Below are positions 41,643 through 50,912 of a DNA stretch of 64,000 bases, piece after piece. Source of the stretch: CAVQBJ01 sp963724405 (GTDB lineage Bacteria; Actinomycetota; Thermoleophilia; Solirubrobacterales; Solirubrobacteraceae); assembly GCA_963724405.1 (NCBI GenBank), contig CAVRUQ010000003.1, positions 558,001 through 622,000 on the forward strand, read 5' to 3'. A program made the position numbers and the translations under genes. The notes beneath the pieces were generated by a model, which worked only from the letters and a program-made list of their open reading frames with translations, made no database searches and had not been told where the DNA came from. Within the stretch, counting starts at the first letter, position 1. Each line of letters starts with the position of its first letter.

Positions 41643-41648
41643 AATGTA
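41643..41648 (-). promoter_or_regulatory. Probable -10 box of the pyr operon
   Basis: TACATT (TAnnnT) on the minus strand lies just upstream of the PyrR hairpin and would give a leader of about 40 bases. No convincing -35 box is seen. Confidence 0.45.
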
Positions 41649-41681
41649 CCAGCGCGGAGCGACGCGCCGGCTTCCGGGGTC

Positions 41682-42674
41682 TCAGCCGGCCGGCAGCTCG
41701 GCCGACTCGGCCGCCTCGCCGGCGGGCGCCGGCGACTCGCCGGGGCGCGGTGTGGACCAGCGCACGAGCTCGGGGTCGCCGCGCTCGGGCAGCGGGATCT
41801 CGATCGAGTCGAAGTCGCGCGGGACGTAGGAGGCAGCGAACACCTCGCGCGCCTCGTCGCGCAGCTCGTGCCCGGCGTAGCGCGTCGAGACGTGCGTGAG
41901 CGCGAGCAGGTGGACCTCGGCGTCGCGCGCGAGCAGCGCCGCTCCGCGGGCGGTCGAGTGGCCGGTCTGGCGCGCGCGGTCGCGCTCCTCCTCGGTGAAC
42001 GTCGCCTCGTGGACGAGGACCTCGGCGCGGTGCGCGGCGGCGGTGAGCGCCTCGCAGGGCGAGGTGTCGCCGGAGATGACGAGCTTGCGGCCCGGGCGGG
42101 GCGGCCCGATCACCTGCTCGGGCACGACGCCATTGATCGTCTCGCCCCGCTGCAGCCGGCCGAAGTCCGGCCCGAAGGCGACGCCGAGGCGTTGCGCCAG
42201 CTCGGCGTCGAAGCGCCCGGGCCGCTCGTCCTCCGCGAGCACGTAGCCGACGGCCGTCCCGCGGTGGCGGACCGGGACGGCGCTGATCGCATAGCCGTCG
42301 AAGCGCACCGGCCGCCCGGGCTCGAGCTCGACGACCTCGAGCTCGTACGCGAGCCGCCCATAGATGACGCGCATGATCTTCGCCAGGTCGTGGATCCCGC
42401 GCGGGCCGTAGAGCGTCAGGGGCCGCTCGCGGTCGCGCAGGTCGAACGACTTGAGCATGCCCGGCAGGCCGAGCCAGTGATCGGTGTGGAAGTGCGTCAG
42501 GAAGACCGCGTCGAGCTCGGCGAGCCCGACCGAGCGAACGAGCTGGCGCTGCGTCCCCTCGCCGCAGTCGATCAGCAGGCGGTCACCGCCGCGGCGGATG
42601 AGCACGGCCGGAAGCCCGCGACGCGCGCTCGGCACCGATCCGGCCGTGCCGGCGAAGAACAGCGAGAGGTCCAC
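41682..42674 (-). CDS. rnz: Ribonuclease Z
   Basis: A 330-residue metallo-beta-lactamase-fold endonuclease that trims tRNA 3' ends. The zinc motif THFHTDHWLGLPG lies near residue 59, and later HEATF and HSTARGAA motifs complete the site. The tRNA gene near 46.3 kb has no encoded CCA, in agreement with a need for 3' trimming. The GTG at 42674 lies 9 bases after a TACCGT box (leaderless pattern). An unusually Pro/Ala-rich C-terminal tail of about 25 residues follows the fold. Confidence 0.95.
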   Translation of the reverse strand: MDLSLFFAGTAGSVPSARRGLPAVLIRRGGDRLLIDCGEGTQRQLVRSVGLAELDAVFLTHFHTDHWLGLPGMLKSFDLRDRERPLTLYGPRGIHDLAKIMRVIYGRLAYELEVVELEPGRPVRFDGYAISAVPVRHRGTAVGYVLAEDERPGRFDAELAQRLGVAFGPDFGRLQRGETINGVVPEQVIGPPRPGRKLVISGDTSPCEALTAAAHRAEVLVHEATFTEEERDRARQTGHSTARGAALLARDAEVHLLALTHVSTRYAGHELRDEAREVFAASYVPRDFDSIEIPLPERGDPELVRWSTPRPGESPAPAGEAAESAELPAG

Positions 42675-42738
42675 TGCGTCCGAACGGTAGCGGCGCGGCG
42701 CGTGTCACCGCGCACGCAGCGCGCCGCGACGCGGGATG

Positions 42739-44745
42739 TCAGCTGGCCAGGTCTGCGCGGGTCCGCAGCCGCGGGCGGTCGACCTCGGCGAACAGGCATT
42801 CCTCGCGGATGGCGAGGATCTCCGGGAGTGCCTCCAGGAACACGTCGAGCAACGAGGGGTCGAAGTGCGCGCCGCGGCCGTCGCGCAGGAGCGTGATCGC
42901 CGGCTCGAGCGCCATCGCCGGGCGGTACACGCGATCGGAGGTGACCGCGTCGAACACGTCGGCGACCGCCGCGATCCGGCCCTCGAGCGGGATGTCGGTG
43001 CCGGAGATCCCGTGCGGGTAGCCCGCACCGTCCCAGCGCTCGTGGTGCGTGAGCGCGACCGTGGCGGCGACGTCGAGCAGCTCGTCGTCGCCCGCGGCGA
43101 GGATGTGGTAGCCGTACTCGGTGTGGCGCTGCATCTCGATCCGCTCGGTCGGCGTGAGCGGGCCGGGCTTGAGCAGGATCGTGTCGGGCACGCCGAGCTT
43201 GCCGATGTCGTGGAGCATGGATCCGAGGCGCAGCAGCTCGCAGCGACGATCGTCGAGGCCGGCGAGACGGCCGAGCAGGGCGCAGTAACGGCTCACGCGC
43301 TCGGTGTGATTGGCCGTGTCGCTGTCGCGGAACTCGGCGGCGAGCGCGAGTCGCTCGATCGTGCGCTGCTGTGAGCGGCCGAGCGCCTCGACCGTGCGCT
43401 TGAGCGCCAGCGCCTGGCGCAGCTGGCCGGCGACCGCCTTGATGAAGGCGTGCTCCTCGTCGGAGGGAGCGCGGCCGTGCGTGCCGAACGCGATCGCACC
43501 GAGGCCGACGCCGTCGGCGACGAGCGGCGCGACGACGACGCAGTCGAGGTGCGACTGCGACAGCATGCGCGCGGCCGTGGCATCGTCGACGCGCGAGGAC
43601 GGCACGGTGATCGCGTGCTCGTCGGTCACCGCCGCGTGCAGGACGTAGGTCGCGCCGAAGAAGTCCTCGAGGCCGTCGCGCTCCAGGAAGCCGACGTCGG
43701 CGGCAAGCTCGAACCGGCCGTCGTCGCCGCGCAGGTAGATCGCCGCCCGGCTGATCCCGGTCATGTCGGCGCAGCTGGTGAGCACCTCGTCGAGGGCGGG
43801 CTCGACCCCGCGCGGGCTGGTGAGCATGTCGCTCAGGCTGCCGAGCACCGACAGCTCGACCGACTGCAGCGCGAGGCGGCTGCGCAACCGGGCGTTCTCG
43901 GCCGCCTGACGGTCGGCCTGATTGGCGACGCGCTCGGCGTGGTGCTCCTCGACGAGATGGGTCACCGTCACCTCGGGCGCCGGCCGGCCCGGGGCGACCG
44001 CCTGCGCGAGCGCCGTGAGCAGCTCGTCGAGCTCGGGCGTGCGCTCGATGAGTCCGTCGGCGCCGGACGCCATCGCCAGCTGCCGGTCGGCGTCCTCGAC
44101 GTAGGCCGAGGAGACGAGGATCACGTGCACGTCGGAGAACCGCTCCTCCCCGCGCAGCGCCTGGCAGAGCTTGAACCCGTCGAGACCGGGCATGAGCACG
44201 TCGCTGATGACCGCGTCCGGCGGGTCGGTGAGCGCCGCCTCGAGCGCGGCCCGGCCGTCGGCCGCCGCGGTCACCTCGTAGCCGAGCTGGCGCAGGCGCA
44301 GCACGAGCAGGTGGCGCTGGACGTCGTCGTCGTCGGCGACGAGGACATGGGTCGGCCGGTCGCGCACGAGCTCGGGCAGCGTCGGCACGGACAGGACCCG
44401 CGCGACGGCGTCGATAAGGCGCGACGGCTCGACCGGCTTGATGAGGAACTCCTCGAAACGCTCGAGGTCGGGCTCGCCCCGGCGCTTGGCCATGCCCGAC
44501 AGCGCGATCGCCGGCAGGGTCTCGCGCCCGGGCTGGGCGCGCAACAGCTCGAGCAGCTCGGCGCCGTCGACGTCGGGCAGCCCGAGGTCGAGCACCACCG
44601 CGTCGAGCGCCCGCTCGTTCGCGACGTCGAGTCCGGTGTGCCCGTCCGGCGCCTCGAGCACCTGGTGGCCGGCGCTGGCCAGGGTCAGGCGCAGCATGCG
44701 GCGCATGATCGGGTTGTCCTCGACGACGAGGATGCAGTGACTCAT
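42739..44745 (-). CDS. Double response-regulator / GAF / HD-GYP protein (cyclic-di-GMP phosphodiesterase)
   Basis: A 668-residue cytosolic signalling protein. Two receiver domains (about residues 4-118 and 132-245) each have the acidic pocket and phosphoacceptor (Asp-53 in VVLDLGLPDVDG and an Asp in AVISDVLMPGLDG). A short coiled coil and a GAF domain (about 310-450) follow. The HD-GYP domain has MLHDIGKLGVPDTILLKP and HHERWDGAGYP, so the catalytic set for cyclic-di-GMP hydrolysis is intact. The ATG at 44745 overlaps the response regulator stop in ATGA. It is the output end of a three-gene phosphorelay. Confidence 0.93.
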   Translation of the reverse strand: MSHCILVVEDNPIMRRMLRLTLASAGHQVLEAPDGHTGLDVANERALDAVVLDLGLPDVDGAELLELLRAQPGRETLPAIALSGMAKRRGEPDLERFEEFLIKPVEPSRLIDAVARVLSVPTLPELVRDRPTHVLVADDDDVQRHLLVLRLRQLGYEVTAAADGRAALEAALTDPPDAVISDVLMPGLDGFKLCQALRGEERFSDVHVILVSSAYVEDADRQLAMASGADGLIERTPELDELLTALAQAVAPGRPAPEVTVTHLVEEHHAERVANQADRQAAENARLRSRLALQSVELSVLGSLSDMLTSPRGVEPALDEVLTSCADMTGISRAAIYLRGDDGRFELAADVGFLERDGLEDFFGATYVLHAAVTDEHAITVPSSRVDDATAARMLSQSHLDCVVVAPLVADGVGLGAIAFGTHGRAPSDEEHAFIKAVAGQLRQALALKRTVEALGRSQQRTIERLALAAEFRDSDTANHTERVSRYCALLGRLAGLDDRRCELLRLGSMLHDIGKLGVPDTILLKPGPLTPTERIEMQRHTEYGYHILAAGDDELLDVAATVALTHHERWDGAGYPHGISGTDIPLEGRIAAVADVFDAVTSDRVYRPAMALEPAITLLRDGRGAHFDPSLLDVFLEALPEILAIREECLFAEVDRPRLRTRADLAS

Positions 44746-45145
44746 CCGACGGCCCCGAGACGAACGTCGTCGAGCTGTGACGAGACGAAGCGGGAGAACT
44801 GCGGCCGCGAGATCGGCTTGGCCAGATGGCCGTCGAATCCGGCCTCGAGCGCGGCCTCGCGGTCGCTGACCATCGCCGCGGCCGTGAACGCGACGATGCG
44901 CAGGTCGCACGTGGTCGGGTCGGCCTTCAGCGTCCGCGCGAGCTCGAGCCCGGTCAGCCCGGGCAGGTACAGGTCGGCGAGGATGAGATCGGGCTGCTCC
45001 TCGCAGGCCACGTCCAGCGCCGAGATCCCGTTCGACACCGTCCGCACCGCATGGCCCTCGAGCTCCAACAGGCGCCGTGTGAGCCGGAGGTTGATCGCGT
45101 GGTCGTCGGCGACGAGGACGCGGGCCGGCTCGGACGCCGGGCGGA

Positions 45146-45149
<4 letters not shown>
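44742..45149 (-). CDS. Single-domain response regulator
   Basis: A 135-residue receiver domain without output domain. The acidic pair lies at VADDHAIN, the phosphoacceptor is Asp-59 in LILADLYLPGLTG, and the conserved Lys is in HLAKPISR. It overlaps both the kinase and the HD-GYP gene by 4 bases. It probably acts as a phosphate carrier or sink between the kinase and the receiver-bearing HD-GYP protein. Confidence 0.92.
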
Positions 45150-46129
<980 letters not shown>

Positions 46130-46140
46130 GCCGGCAACAT

Positions 46141-46200
46141 CGGCATTTCGCCCGTGTTTACTTATATCTCGGGCTTTTCTCCTCCAATTTGCGGAGGTTT
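46141..46200. promoter_or_regulatory. AT-rich promoter region of the kinase operon with two inverted repeats
   Basis: GCCCG and CGGGC (46150-46174) flank 15 mostly A/T bases, and CCTCC / GGAGG (46181-46197) flank AATTTGC. The region is clearly poorer in GC than both neighbours. It fits a promoter/operator for the minus-strand kinase operon. Exact promoter boxes are not certain. Confidence 0.4.
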
Positions 46201-46304
46201 GCACGGTTCGGCCCGGCGCCGGCCGGGGCTGGGGCACCGCGCGGGGACGGCCCTTGCCGGGCCGGTAAGCTGCCCGGAGCGGTCTGGCCGTCCTGCCGCT
46301 GCCC

Positions 46305-46377
<73 letters not shown>

Positions 46378-46446
46378 CTCGCTGAAACGTCCCCGCACGT
46401 CAGCGAAACCCGCCATTTCGACGCGTCCGCGCTTGCCGCCCGGGCG

Positions 46447-46489
46447 GCCTCCGGAGCGAGAGGTCGCCCGTTCGAATCGGCCCGGCGCG
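46447..46489 (+). repeat. Partial second copy of the tRNA-Arg 3' half (possible attachment-site remnant)
   Basis: These 43 bases repeat the tRNA from the anticodon loop to the 3' end: GCCTCCGGAGCGAGAGGTC is identical, the T loop is GTTCGAAT, and the end is CGGCGCG. The T stem has changed and no 5' half exists, so it is not a functional tRNA. Such 3'-end duplications are the usual footprint of integration at a tRNA gene. Confidence 0.75.
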
Positions 46490-46544
46490 TAACCAACCAA
46501 CCGCCGTGGTCGATCTCAGCCGCCAGGGCGTCCACAACCGCGGC

Positions 46545-46550
46545 TAGCTT
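46545..46550 (+). promoter_or_regulatory. -10 box of the toxin-antitoxin pair (leaderless pattern)
   Basis: TAGCTT is followed by 7 bases and the ATG at 46558. It supports this ATG and not the TTG at 46549. Confidence 0.45.
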
Positions 46551-46557
46551 GCCAGCC

Positions 46558-46844
46558 ATGCCGGGCATCGTCAGTGAGCTGCTCGTGACGGCGGCCGCGA
46601 TCGAAAAGCTCGGTGCGCGGGCCATCTCCGGCGACGAGGTCGGGCAGCTTCCGCGCCATCCGCACGTCACAGTGCGCAACCCGCACGCCGGCGGCCAACC
46701 GGGCGGGCGCCGCCTCCTCATCGGCGCAACAGACGGGGGCGTAGCGTCACGCTTGTCATCGAGAGCACTCTCGTTGTGACCACGTGGCTCGTGGTCACAG
46801 GCTGGAGCTCGACGACGGCCGAGCGTAAGCTCTTGCGTCAGTGA
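46558..46844 (+). pseudogene. Toxin-like gene of a toxin-antitoxin pair, frameshifted
   Basis: The first frame reads MPGIVSELLVTAAAIEKLG…GRRLLIGATDGG up to about 46740. The natural continuation SVTLVIESTLVVTTWLVVTG…ERKLLRQ is found in another frame to a TGA at 46844, so one base appears lost near 46740. The restored protein of about 95 residues has the small beta-rich layout of BrnT/DUF4258-like toxins. The TGA overlaps the GTG start of the next gene. A TAGCTT box lies 7 bases before the ATG. A sequencing error is the main alternative to a real frameshift. Confidence 0.65.
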
Positions 46845-47089
46845 CCACACATCGTGATCCTTGGGCATTGCCAGAGCCCGGGCCGGGCGACTTTGACGCC
46901 GTGCTCGCAGACATCGATTCTCGCTACGTCGAACGGCACCCAGGGGAGCCGCGCGCGACGGTCAGGATCCTGCTGAGTCTTCAGGGCGAGGATGCCGAGC
47001 GTCTCGAGCGACTCGCGGAGGCTCGCGGTACGACAGTCCAGGACGTCGTTGCCGAACTGCTCCGCGAGGCCGACCGTCCCGCCGCCTAG
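46841..47089 (+). CDS. Antitoxin-like small protein
   Basis: An 82-residue acidic protein with a C-terminal helical segment (AERLERLAEARGTTVQDVVAELL) typical of ribbon-helix-helix antitoxins, preceded by an acidic flexible N-terminus. The GTG start overlaps the stop of the toxin frame as GTGA, so the order is toxin then antitoxin. The reading frame is intact. Whether it still has a partner is doubtful, because the toxin is frameshifted. Confidence 0.7.
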   Translation: MTTHRDPWALPEPGPGDFDAVLADIDSRYVERHPGEPRATVRILLSLQGEDAERLERLAEARGTTVQDVVAELLREADRPAA

Positions 47090-47477
47090 ATCCGCCGAGA
47101 CCTCCCGTTGGCCACCCGGGACGATGCCAGGCCAGGGACCCGGCGCCGAAACCAGCCCTATCCGGCCCCATCCGGGCACGTCACGCTGCCCGAAACATCC
47201 GGAACCCCGAAAACGCGCATAGCGTTTCCTCTCAGTTCGCAGGTGGGTGCGATCACCCTCGACGAGGGGGTGGCAGCGCCGTCACAGGCACCTGGGAACC
47301 GGCTGAGAGTCGCGGGCCACGGCGACGGTCGTGCTCCCGACGGAACACGCCGCGCCGCGAGGCTGGGCTCAAAACAACCGAGGGACGATCGACGTCACTT
47401 GGGACCCGAGCACGCAGAGCGATCGCCGCGCCTCATAGCGGCACAGCAACGTCCGCCGCTGTGTCACACTCCCGCCG
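47090..47477. other. 388-bp stretch without a recognisable gene
   Basis: No reading frame here has coding character. AAACGC (47211-47216) and GCGTTT (47222-47227) form a 6-bp hairpin with a 5-base loop that may end the antitoxin transcript. CACACT 7 bases before the next GTG resembles the leaderless -10 pattern with one mismatch. Confidence 0.5.
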
Positions 47478-48380
47478 GTGCGTGCGATCGTTCTGAACTC
47501 GTTCGCCGGGGTCGATGGCCTGGAGCTCGCCGAGGTCGCCGAGCCGACGCCGGCCGATGGCGAACAACTCGTGCGCGTCCGGGCAGCGTCGCTCGGGCCG
47601 TGGGACCTTTCCGCCACTCGCGGCGCATTCGCAGCGATGGGCGGCTCCAGCGATTTCCCTCAGATCCAGGGTTGGGATTTCGCCGGCGAGACCGCCGACG
47701 GTGAGCGGGTACTCGGGTTCGTGGCGCAGCCGTGGATGAGAGTCGGCGCGCTCGCCGAGCAGATGGCCGTGCCGTCCGCGATCCTCGCGCCGCTGCCCGA
47801 CTCCCTCGGTTTCCCGGAGGGCAGCGCGCTCCCGGTCTGCGCGCTGACCGCCCGTCTGCTGGTGGACGCCGCCGCGGTAGGGGAAGGCGACGCCGTCCTC
47901 GTGACGGGCGCCGCCGGAATGGTCGGGGGGTTCGCGGCGCAACTTGCCGGCGGACGCGGCGCCCGGGTCGTCGCCGCCGTGCGCGATCCCGACGCCGACG
48001 AGGCGCGGCGGCTGGGGGCTGAGCTCGTTGTCCGCACGGGCGGCGACCTGGCGGCCATCATCCGGGGGGAATGGGCGGACGGGGTCGACGCGTGCCTGGA
48101 CACGGTGGGACTCGGCGCCGGCGCGCTGGTGTGCGTCCGCGACGGCGGGGCGTTTGTCACTTCCGTCCCGACCGCCGTGCCCGACGCTGCCCGGGGAATC
48201 ACTCCTCGGACCGTGCAGGTGCAGCCTGACGCCACGGCAACCGGGGAGTTGGCGCGTTCCGCCGCCACGGGTGCGCTGGCCGTGCGTGTGGCCGAGATCC
48301 TGCCGCTGGAACGCTTCCGCGACGGCTACGCGCGGTTGGAGCGCGGCGGGCTGCGCGGCAAGATCGTGTTCGCCCCCTGA
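47478..48380 (+). CDS. Zinc-independent alcohol dehydrogenase / quinone oxidoreductase family protein
   Basis: A 300-residue medium-chain dehydrogenase/reductase. The GroES-like N-terminal half has LVRVRAASLGPWDLSATRG, and QGWDFAGETADG is the NAD(P)H-quinone reductase signature. The Rossmann half has VLVTGAAGMVGGFAAQLA. The structural-zinc cysteines and the catalytic zinc ligands of classical alcohol dehydrogenases are absent. It probably reduces quinones or other carbonyl or alkene substrates with NADPH. It stands alone in the accessory region. Confidence 0.88.
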   Translation: MRAIVLNSFAGVDGLELAEVAEPTPADGEQLVRVRAASLGPWDLSATRGAFAAMGGSSDFPQIQGWDFAGETADGERVLGFVAQPWMRVGALAEQMAVPSAILAPLPDSLGFPEGSALPVCALTARLLVDAAAVGEGDAVLVTGAAGMVGGFAAQLAGGRGARVVAAVRDPDADEARRLGAELVVRTGGDLAAIIRGEWADGVDACLDTVGLGAGALVCVRDGGAFVTSVPTAVPDAARGITPRTVQVQPDATATGELARSAATGALAVRVAEILPLERFRDGYARLERGGLRGKIVFAP

Positions 48381-48614
48381 CGGGACCCACCGGCGCGGCG
48401 CCTTCCGTGCCGCCGAGCGTCTCACCATGGATCGCCTCGATCACCGCGTGGCTGCCTCTCCGACGGCGCGGAAGAGCTAGAGCCGGAAGCAGACTCGGTG
48501 ATGCGCGGCCGGCGCTCCTCCTGCGATCCCCGCACCTCGGCCCTACGGTGCGGGTCGACAGGCGCCGATAATCGTGCGTATGAGCAGCCGGCCGCAGCCA
48601 ATCGGTGGTGAGAC

Positions 48615-49343
48615 ATGACTGGGGCGTCGGCTGACGTTCCGTCCACCAGCCCGGTGCGTGCGACCGCCGTCAGCGAATCCGAGCGCGCACGCGCAGTGGT
48701 CAGGCTCCGTGACCGCTACGCGAATGACGGGGTGACCCTCGACGAGTTCTCGCGGGCGCTTGACGGTGTGTTTGCTGCAGGTACGCTCGATGAACTCCGA
48801 GCAGCGAGTCCTGATTCCGGGTTGCGAGCGCCCTTGTCTCGAGTGCCGTGGCTCGAAGCCGAAGCACTGGAACAGCATCTGGCCCCTGACGAGCCGATTC
48901 TGTGGGTCGGTCGCCCCGAGGAGAGCGTGAATCTGACGCGGCGTGGATTGCTTACGGCAGTCCCGTTCATTGCGTTTCTCGTGTTCTGGGAATCGACCGC
49001 GGCGTCCGGGGGAGCACCGATCTTCTTCCTGCTGTGGGGAGTGTTCGTCGCGCTCATGGCCGCGTACCAGGCGCTCGGTCGGCGAGGTGCTCGAGCCGGG
49101 TCCGCTTCGCCTCGGAGACCTCGTCGCGCTCCATTGACGGCTCGACGACCCGGCGCAAGCGAGGAGGCCGTCGGCGGATCGGGACGCACGCCCCGGACAC
49201 ACCGATCGCCGCTGACACGATCCTCGGGCTCGGGCGTGCCGAGCCCGAGATCGTGCCAGCCGATCACTGGACGGCAAGCAGGGTGTTGCCCTCGGGATCG
49301 CGGAACCAGAACATCGGCGGGACCGGGTCGCCCATGCGGCTGA
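48615..49343 (+). CDS. DUF1707-domain membrane protein, C-terminal part doubtful
   Basis: A 242-residue reading frame. Residues 20-70 form a DUF1707 domain (SESERARAVVRLRDRYANDGV and an LDEFSRALDGVFAAGTLDEL segment), found at the N-terminus of many actinobacterial membrane proteins. Two membrane helices follow (LLTAVPFIAFLVFW and IFFLLWGVFVALMAAY). From about residue 160 the sequence becomes Arg/Pro/Ser-rich and overlaps the convergent glyoxalase gene by 80 bases. This suggests that the native C-terminus has been lost by a frameshift or truncation near 49080-49100. Confidence 0.6.
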   Translation: MTGASADVPSTSPVRATAVSESERARAVVRLRDRYANDGVTLDEFSRALDGVFAAGTLDELRAASPDSGLRAPLSRVPWLEAEALEQHLAPDEPILWVGRPEESVNLTRRGLLTAVPFIAFLVFWESTAASGGAPIFFLLWGVFVALMAAYQALGRRGARAGSASPRRPRRAPLTARRPGASEEAVGGSGRTPRTHRSPLTRSSGSGVPSPRSCQPITGRQAGCCPRDRGTRTSAGPGRPCG

Positions 49344-49650
49344 CCTCGGCGTCGACGTCGACGCCCGCGGCCTTGAGCTCCGCGTGAAGGGCATCGATGT
49401 CGTCGGTGTGGAGGCTGATGCCGGTCTCGACGTTGCCCGTCGGCTTGCCCTCCGGCGGCGGGGCGACGGCGATCGTGGTCACGGTGTCGGCGGGCCCCAC
49501 CTCGACCCAGCGGTAGCCGTTGCCGAACGCCACGTCGACGCGCTTCTCGAACCCGAGCGTCCCGACGTAGAACTCGACGGCGCGATCCTGATCGGACACC
49601 GGGATGATCACGGTGGCGATCTTGTCGATGCGAGTCTTGGTGATGCTCAC
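49264..49650 (-). CDS. Glyoxalase/bleomycin-resistance (VOC) family protein
   Basis: A 128-residue VOC-fold protein. It has IATVIIPVSDQDRAVEFYVGTL at the N-terminus, abbreviated DQDRAVEFYVGTLGFEKR, and FWFRDPEGNTLLAVQ at the end, the usual metal and ligand positions. Substrate unknown. The GTG at 49650 is chosen because AAGGAGG lies 6 bases upstream. It converges on the DUF1707 gene. Confidence 0.88.
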   Translation of the reverse strand: MSITKTRIDKIATVIIPVSDQDRAVEFYVGTLGFEKRVDVAFGNGYRWVEVGPADTVTTIAVAPPPEGKPTGNVETGISLHTDDIDALHAELKAAGVDVDAEVSRMGDPVPPMFWFRDPEGNTLLAVQ

Positions 49651-49857
49651 GACAGCCTCCTTGGAATTGGATAACACCGGCTCAGACCGGCGAACCTGGC
49701 GAAACTCATCGGAGCGGACGAGACCGCCGCCGAAGGCCCGCACCGATGCGCTGCTTCATCCGCTCCGGGTGATGTGCCCGGGAGGCCGACGGGTCATCGT
49801 TGACGACGATGGGCAGCCGCCGTGCGCTGCCGCGACAACGATCGATCGGAGCCTCTG

Positions 49858-50043
49858 ATGGTCCTAGCCGTTGCCACCGGCGGAGCCGTGCTTCTCGGCA
49901 TCCTGTATTTCGTCCTGCTCGTCACCCTCGGCATCGTCAGCCTGCGCAAGGGCCACTGGATCATGTTCATCATCGGGATCTTCATCCCGCTCTTCTGGAT
50001 CATCGGCGCGGTCATCCCGCCCACGCGGGCCCGCGGCGTCTAG
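49858..50043 (+). CDS. Small two-helix membrane protein
   Basis: A 61-residue protein with two hydrophobic segments (LAVATGGAVLLGILYFVLLV and a second GHWIMFIIGIFIPLFWIIG) joined by a short basic turn, and a basic C-terminus. I do not recognise a family with certainty. The ATG at 49858 gives a compact membrane protein. The next membrane gene starts 20 bases later, so the two may form a unit. Confidence 0.6.
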   Translation: MVLAVATGGAVLLGILYFVLLVTLGIVSLRKGHWIMFIIGIFIPLFWIIGAVIPPTRARGV

Positions 50044-50063
50044 GCGCCGCGGAAGCATCTCCC

Positions 50064-50465
50064 GTGCTCGCTCGATTCGGCATTCGCCTCGGCACCTCGC
50101 TGATCGCGATCGCCGTGGGGATCCTCATCTCGGGCGAGGTGCTGAGCCGGTTCTCGGTCAACGCCACGGCCATCGTCGAGTCGACCATCGTGTTCTGGCT
50201 CGTGCACCTCGCGACCCAGTTCATGGCTCTGAAGGTGCTCGTGCGTCAGCCCTCGATCGCGCTGGCCGGACTGCTGGCGCTCGCCTCGACGATCGTGTCC
50301 CTGATCATCGTCAACGCGATCGTGAGCGGGCTGACCATCCACGGCCTCAACACGTACGTGTTCGCGACCCTGATCATCTGGGTCACGACCTCGATCGGTG
50401 ACATCGCCGCCCGTCGCATGATCCGCGACCGTCGCGAGGCACGCGCGGTCGCCCGCCACACCTGA
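50064..50465 (+). CDS. Four-helix membrane protein of unknown function
   Basis: A 133-residue protein with about four membrane helices (for example TSLIAIAVGILISGEVL, FWLVHLATQFMALKVL, LAGLLALASTIVSLIIV and TYVFATLIIWVTTSI) and a strongly basic C-terminus (RRMIRDRREARAVARH). The GTG at 50064 has GGAAG 8 bases upstream. It probably is co-transcribed with the two-helix protein before it. No enzyme or transporter signature was seen. Confidence 0.7.
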   Translation: MLARFGIRLGTSLIAIAVGILISGEVLSRFSVNATAIVESTIVFWLVHLATQFMALKVLVRQPSIALAGLLALASTIVSLIIVNAIVSGLTIHGLNTYVFATLIIWVTTSIGDIAARRMIRDRREARAVARHT

Positions 50466-50509
50466 CGCCGCGCCGTCGGTGCCCGAGCCCGTGTCCGCGA
50501 CGTCGGCGA

Positions 50510-50791
50510 CTACCGCACGAACGCGCTGAGCGCCGCGGCGACGTCGACGGCGCGCAGCGGACCGAGGCGCACGGTCCAGCCGCCGTCGAGCTCCTGACGC
50601 AGGGTCGACGCCGCTCCGGCACGCCGCAGCGCCTGAACGTGCCAGTCCGCTCGCTCGTAACCGGTCTGCCCTTGGAACGTGGCGTCCAGGCCGTAGCGCC
50701 CGTCGTCGATCGGCCAGATCGCCATGCGATCGGGCACGGGGCCGGCGGGGATCGAGAGGGCTTCGATTTCGACTCCCACGTCGGCCACCAT
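50510..50791 (-). CDS. Hypothetical protein
   Basis: A 93-residue acidic/neutral soluble protein (MVADVGVEIEALSIPAGPV at the start, GGWTVRLGPLRAVDVAAAL near the end). The C-terminal half, with a WxVQALRxAG-like helix and a GGWTVRLGP strand, gives the impression of a small alpha/beta fold. No known family was recognised. The ATG at 50791 is one of two options; a longer start at 50953 would overlap the divergent lipoprotein gene. Confidence 0.5.
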   Translation of the reverse strand: MVADVGVEIEALSIPAGPVPDRMAIWPIDDGRYGLDATFQGQTGYERADWHVQALRRAGAASTLRQELDGGWTVRLGPLRAVDVAAALSAFVR

Positions 50792-50912
50792 CGGGCGCGT
50801 CGCCGACCGACTTGAGCGGTTGCCCTCGAGGTTGCCCGTTTGAACGACGACCGTCGACCGCACAACCGACGTCCTCCAGCCACGGGCTCCGCCGCCCGAT
50901 ATCTCACGGACG

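Noticed and set aside
46447..46489. Second tRNA gene
   Set aside because: It lacks the acceptor 5' strand, D arm and 5' anticodon stem, and the T stem is altered. It is a fragment and not a tRNA.
47108..47704. 198-codon plus-strand frame overlapping the quinone oxidoreductase
   Set aside because: It runs through the real gene in another frame and has no motif. The non-overlapping part has no coding character.
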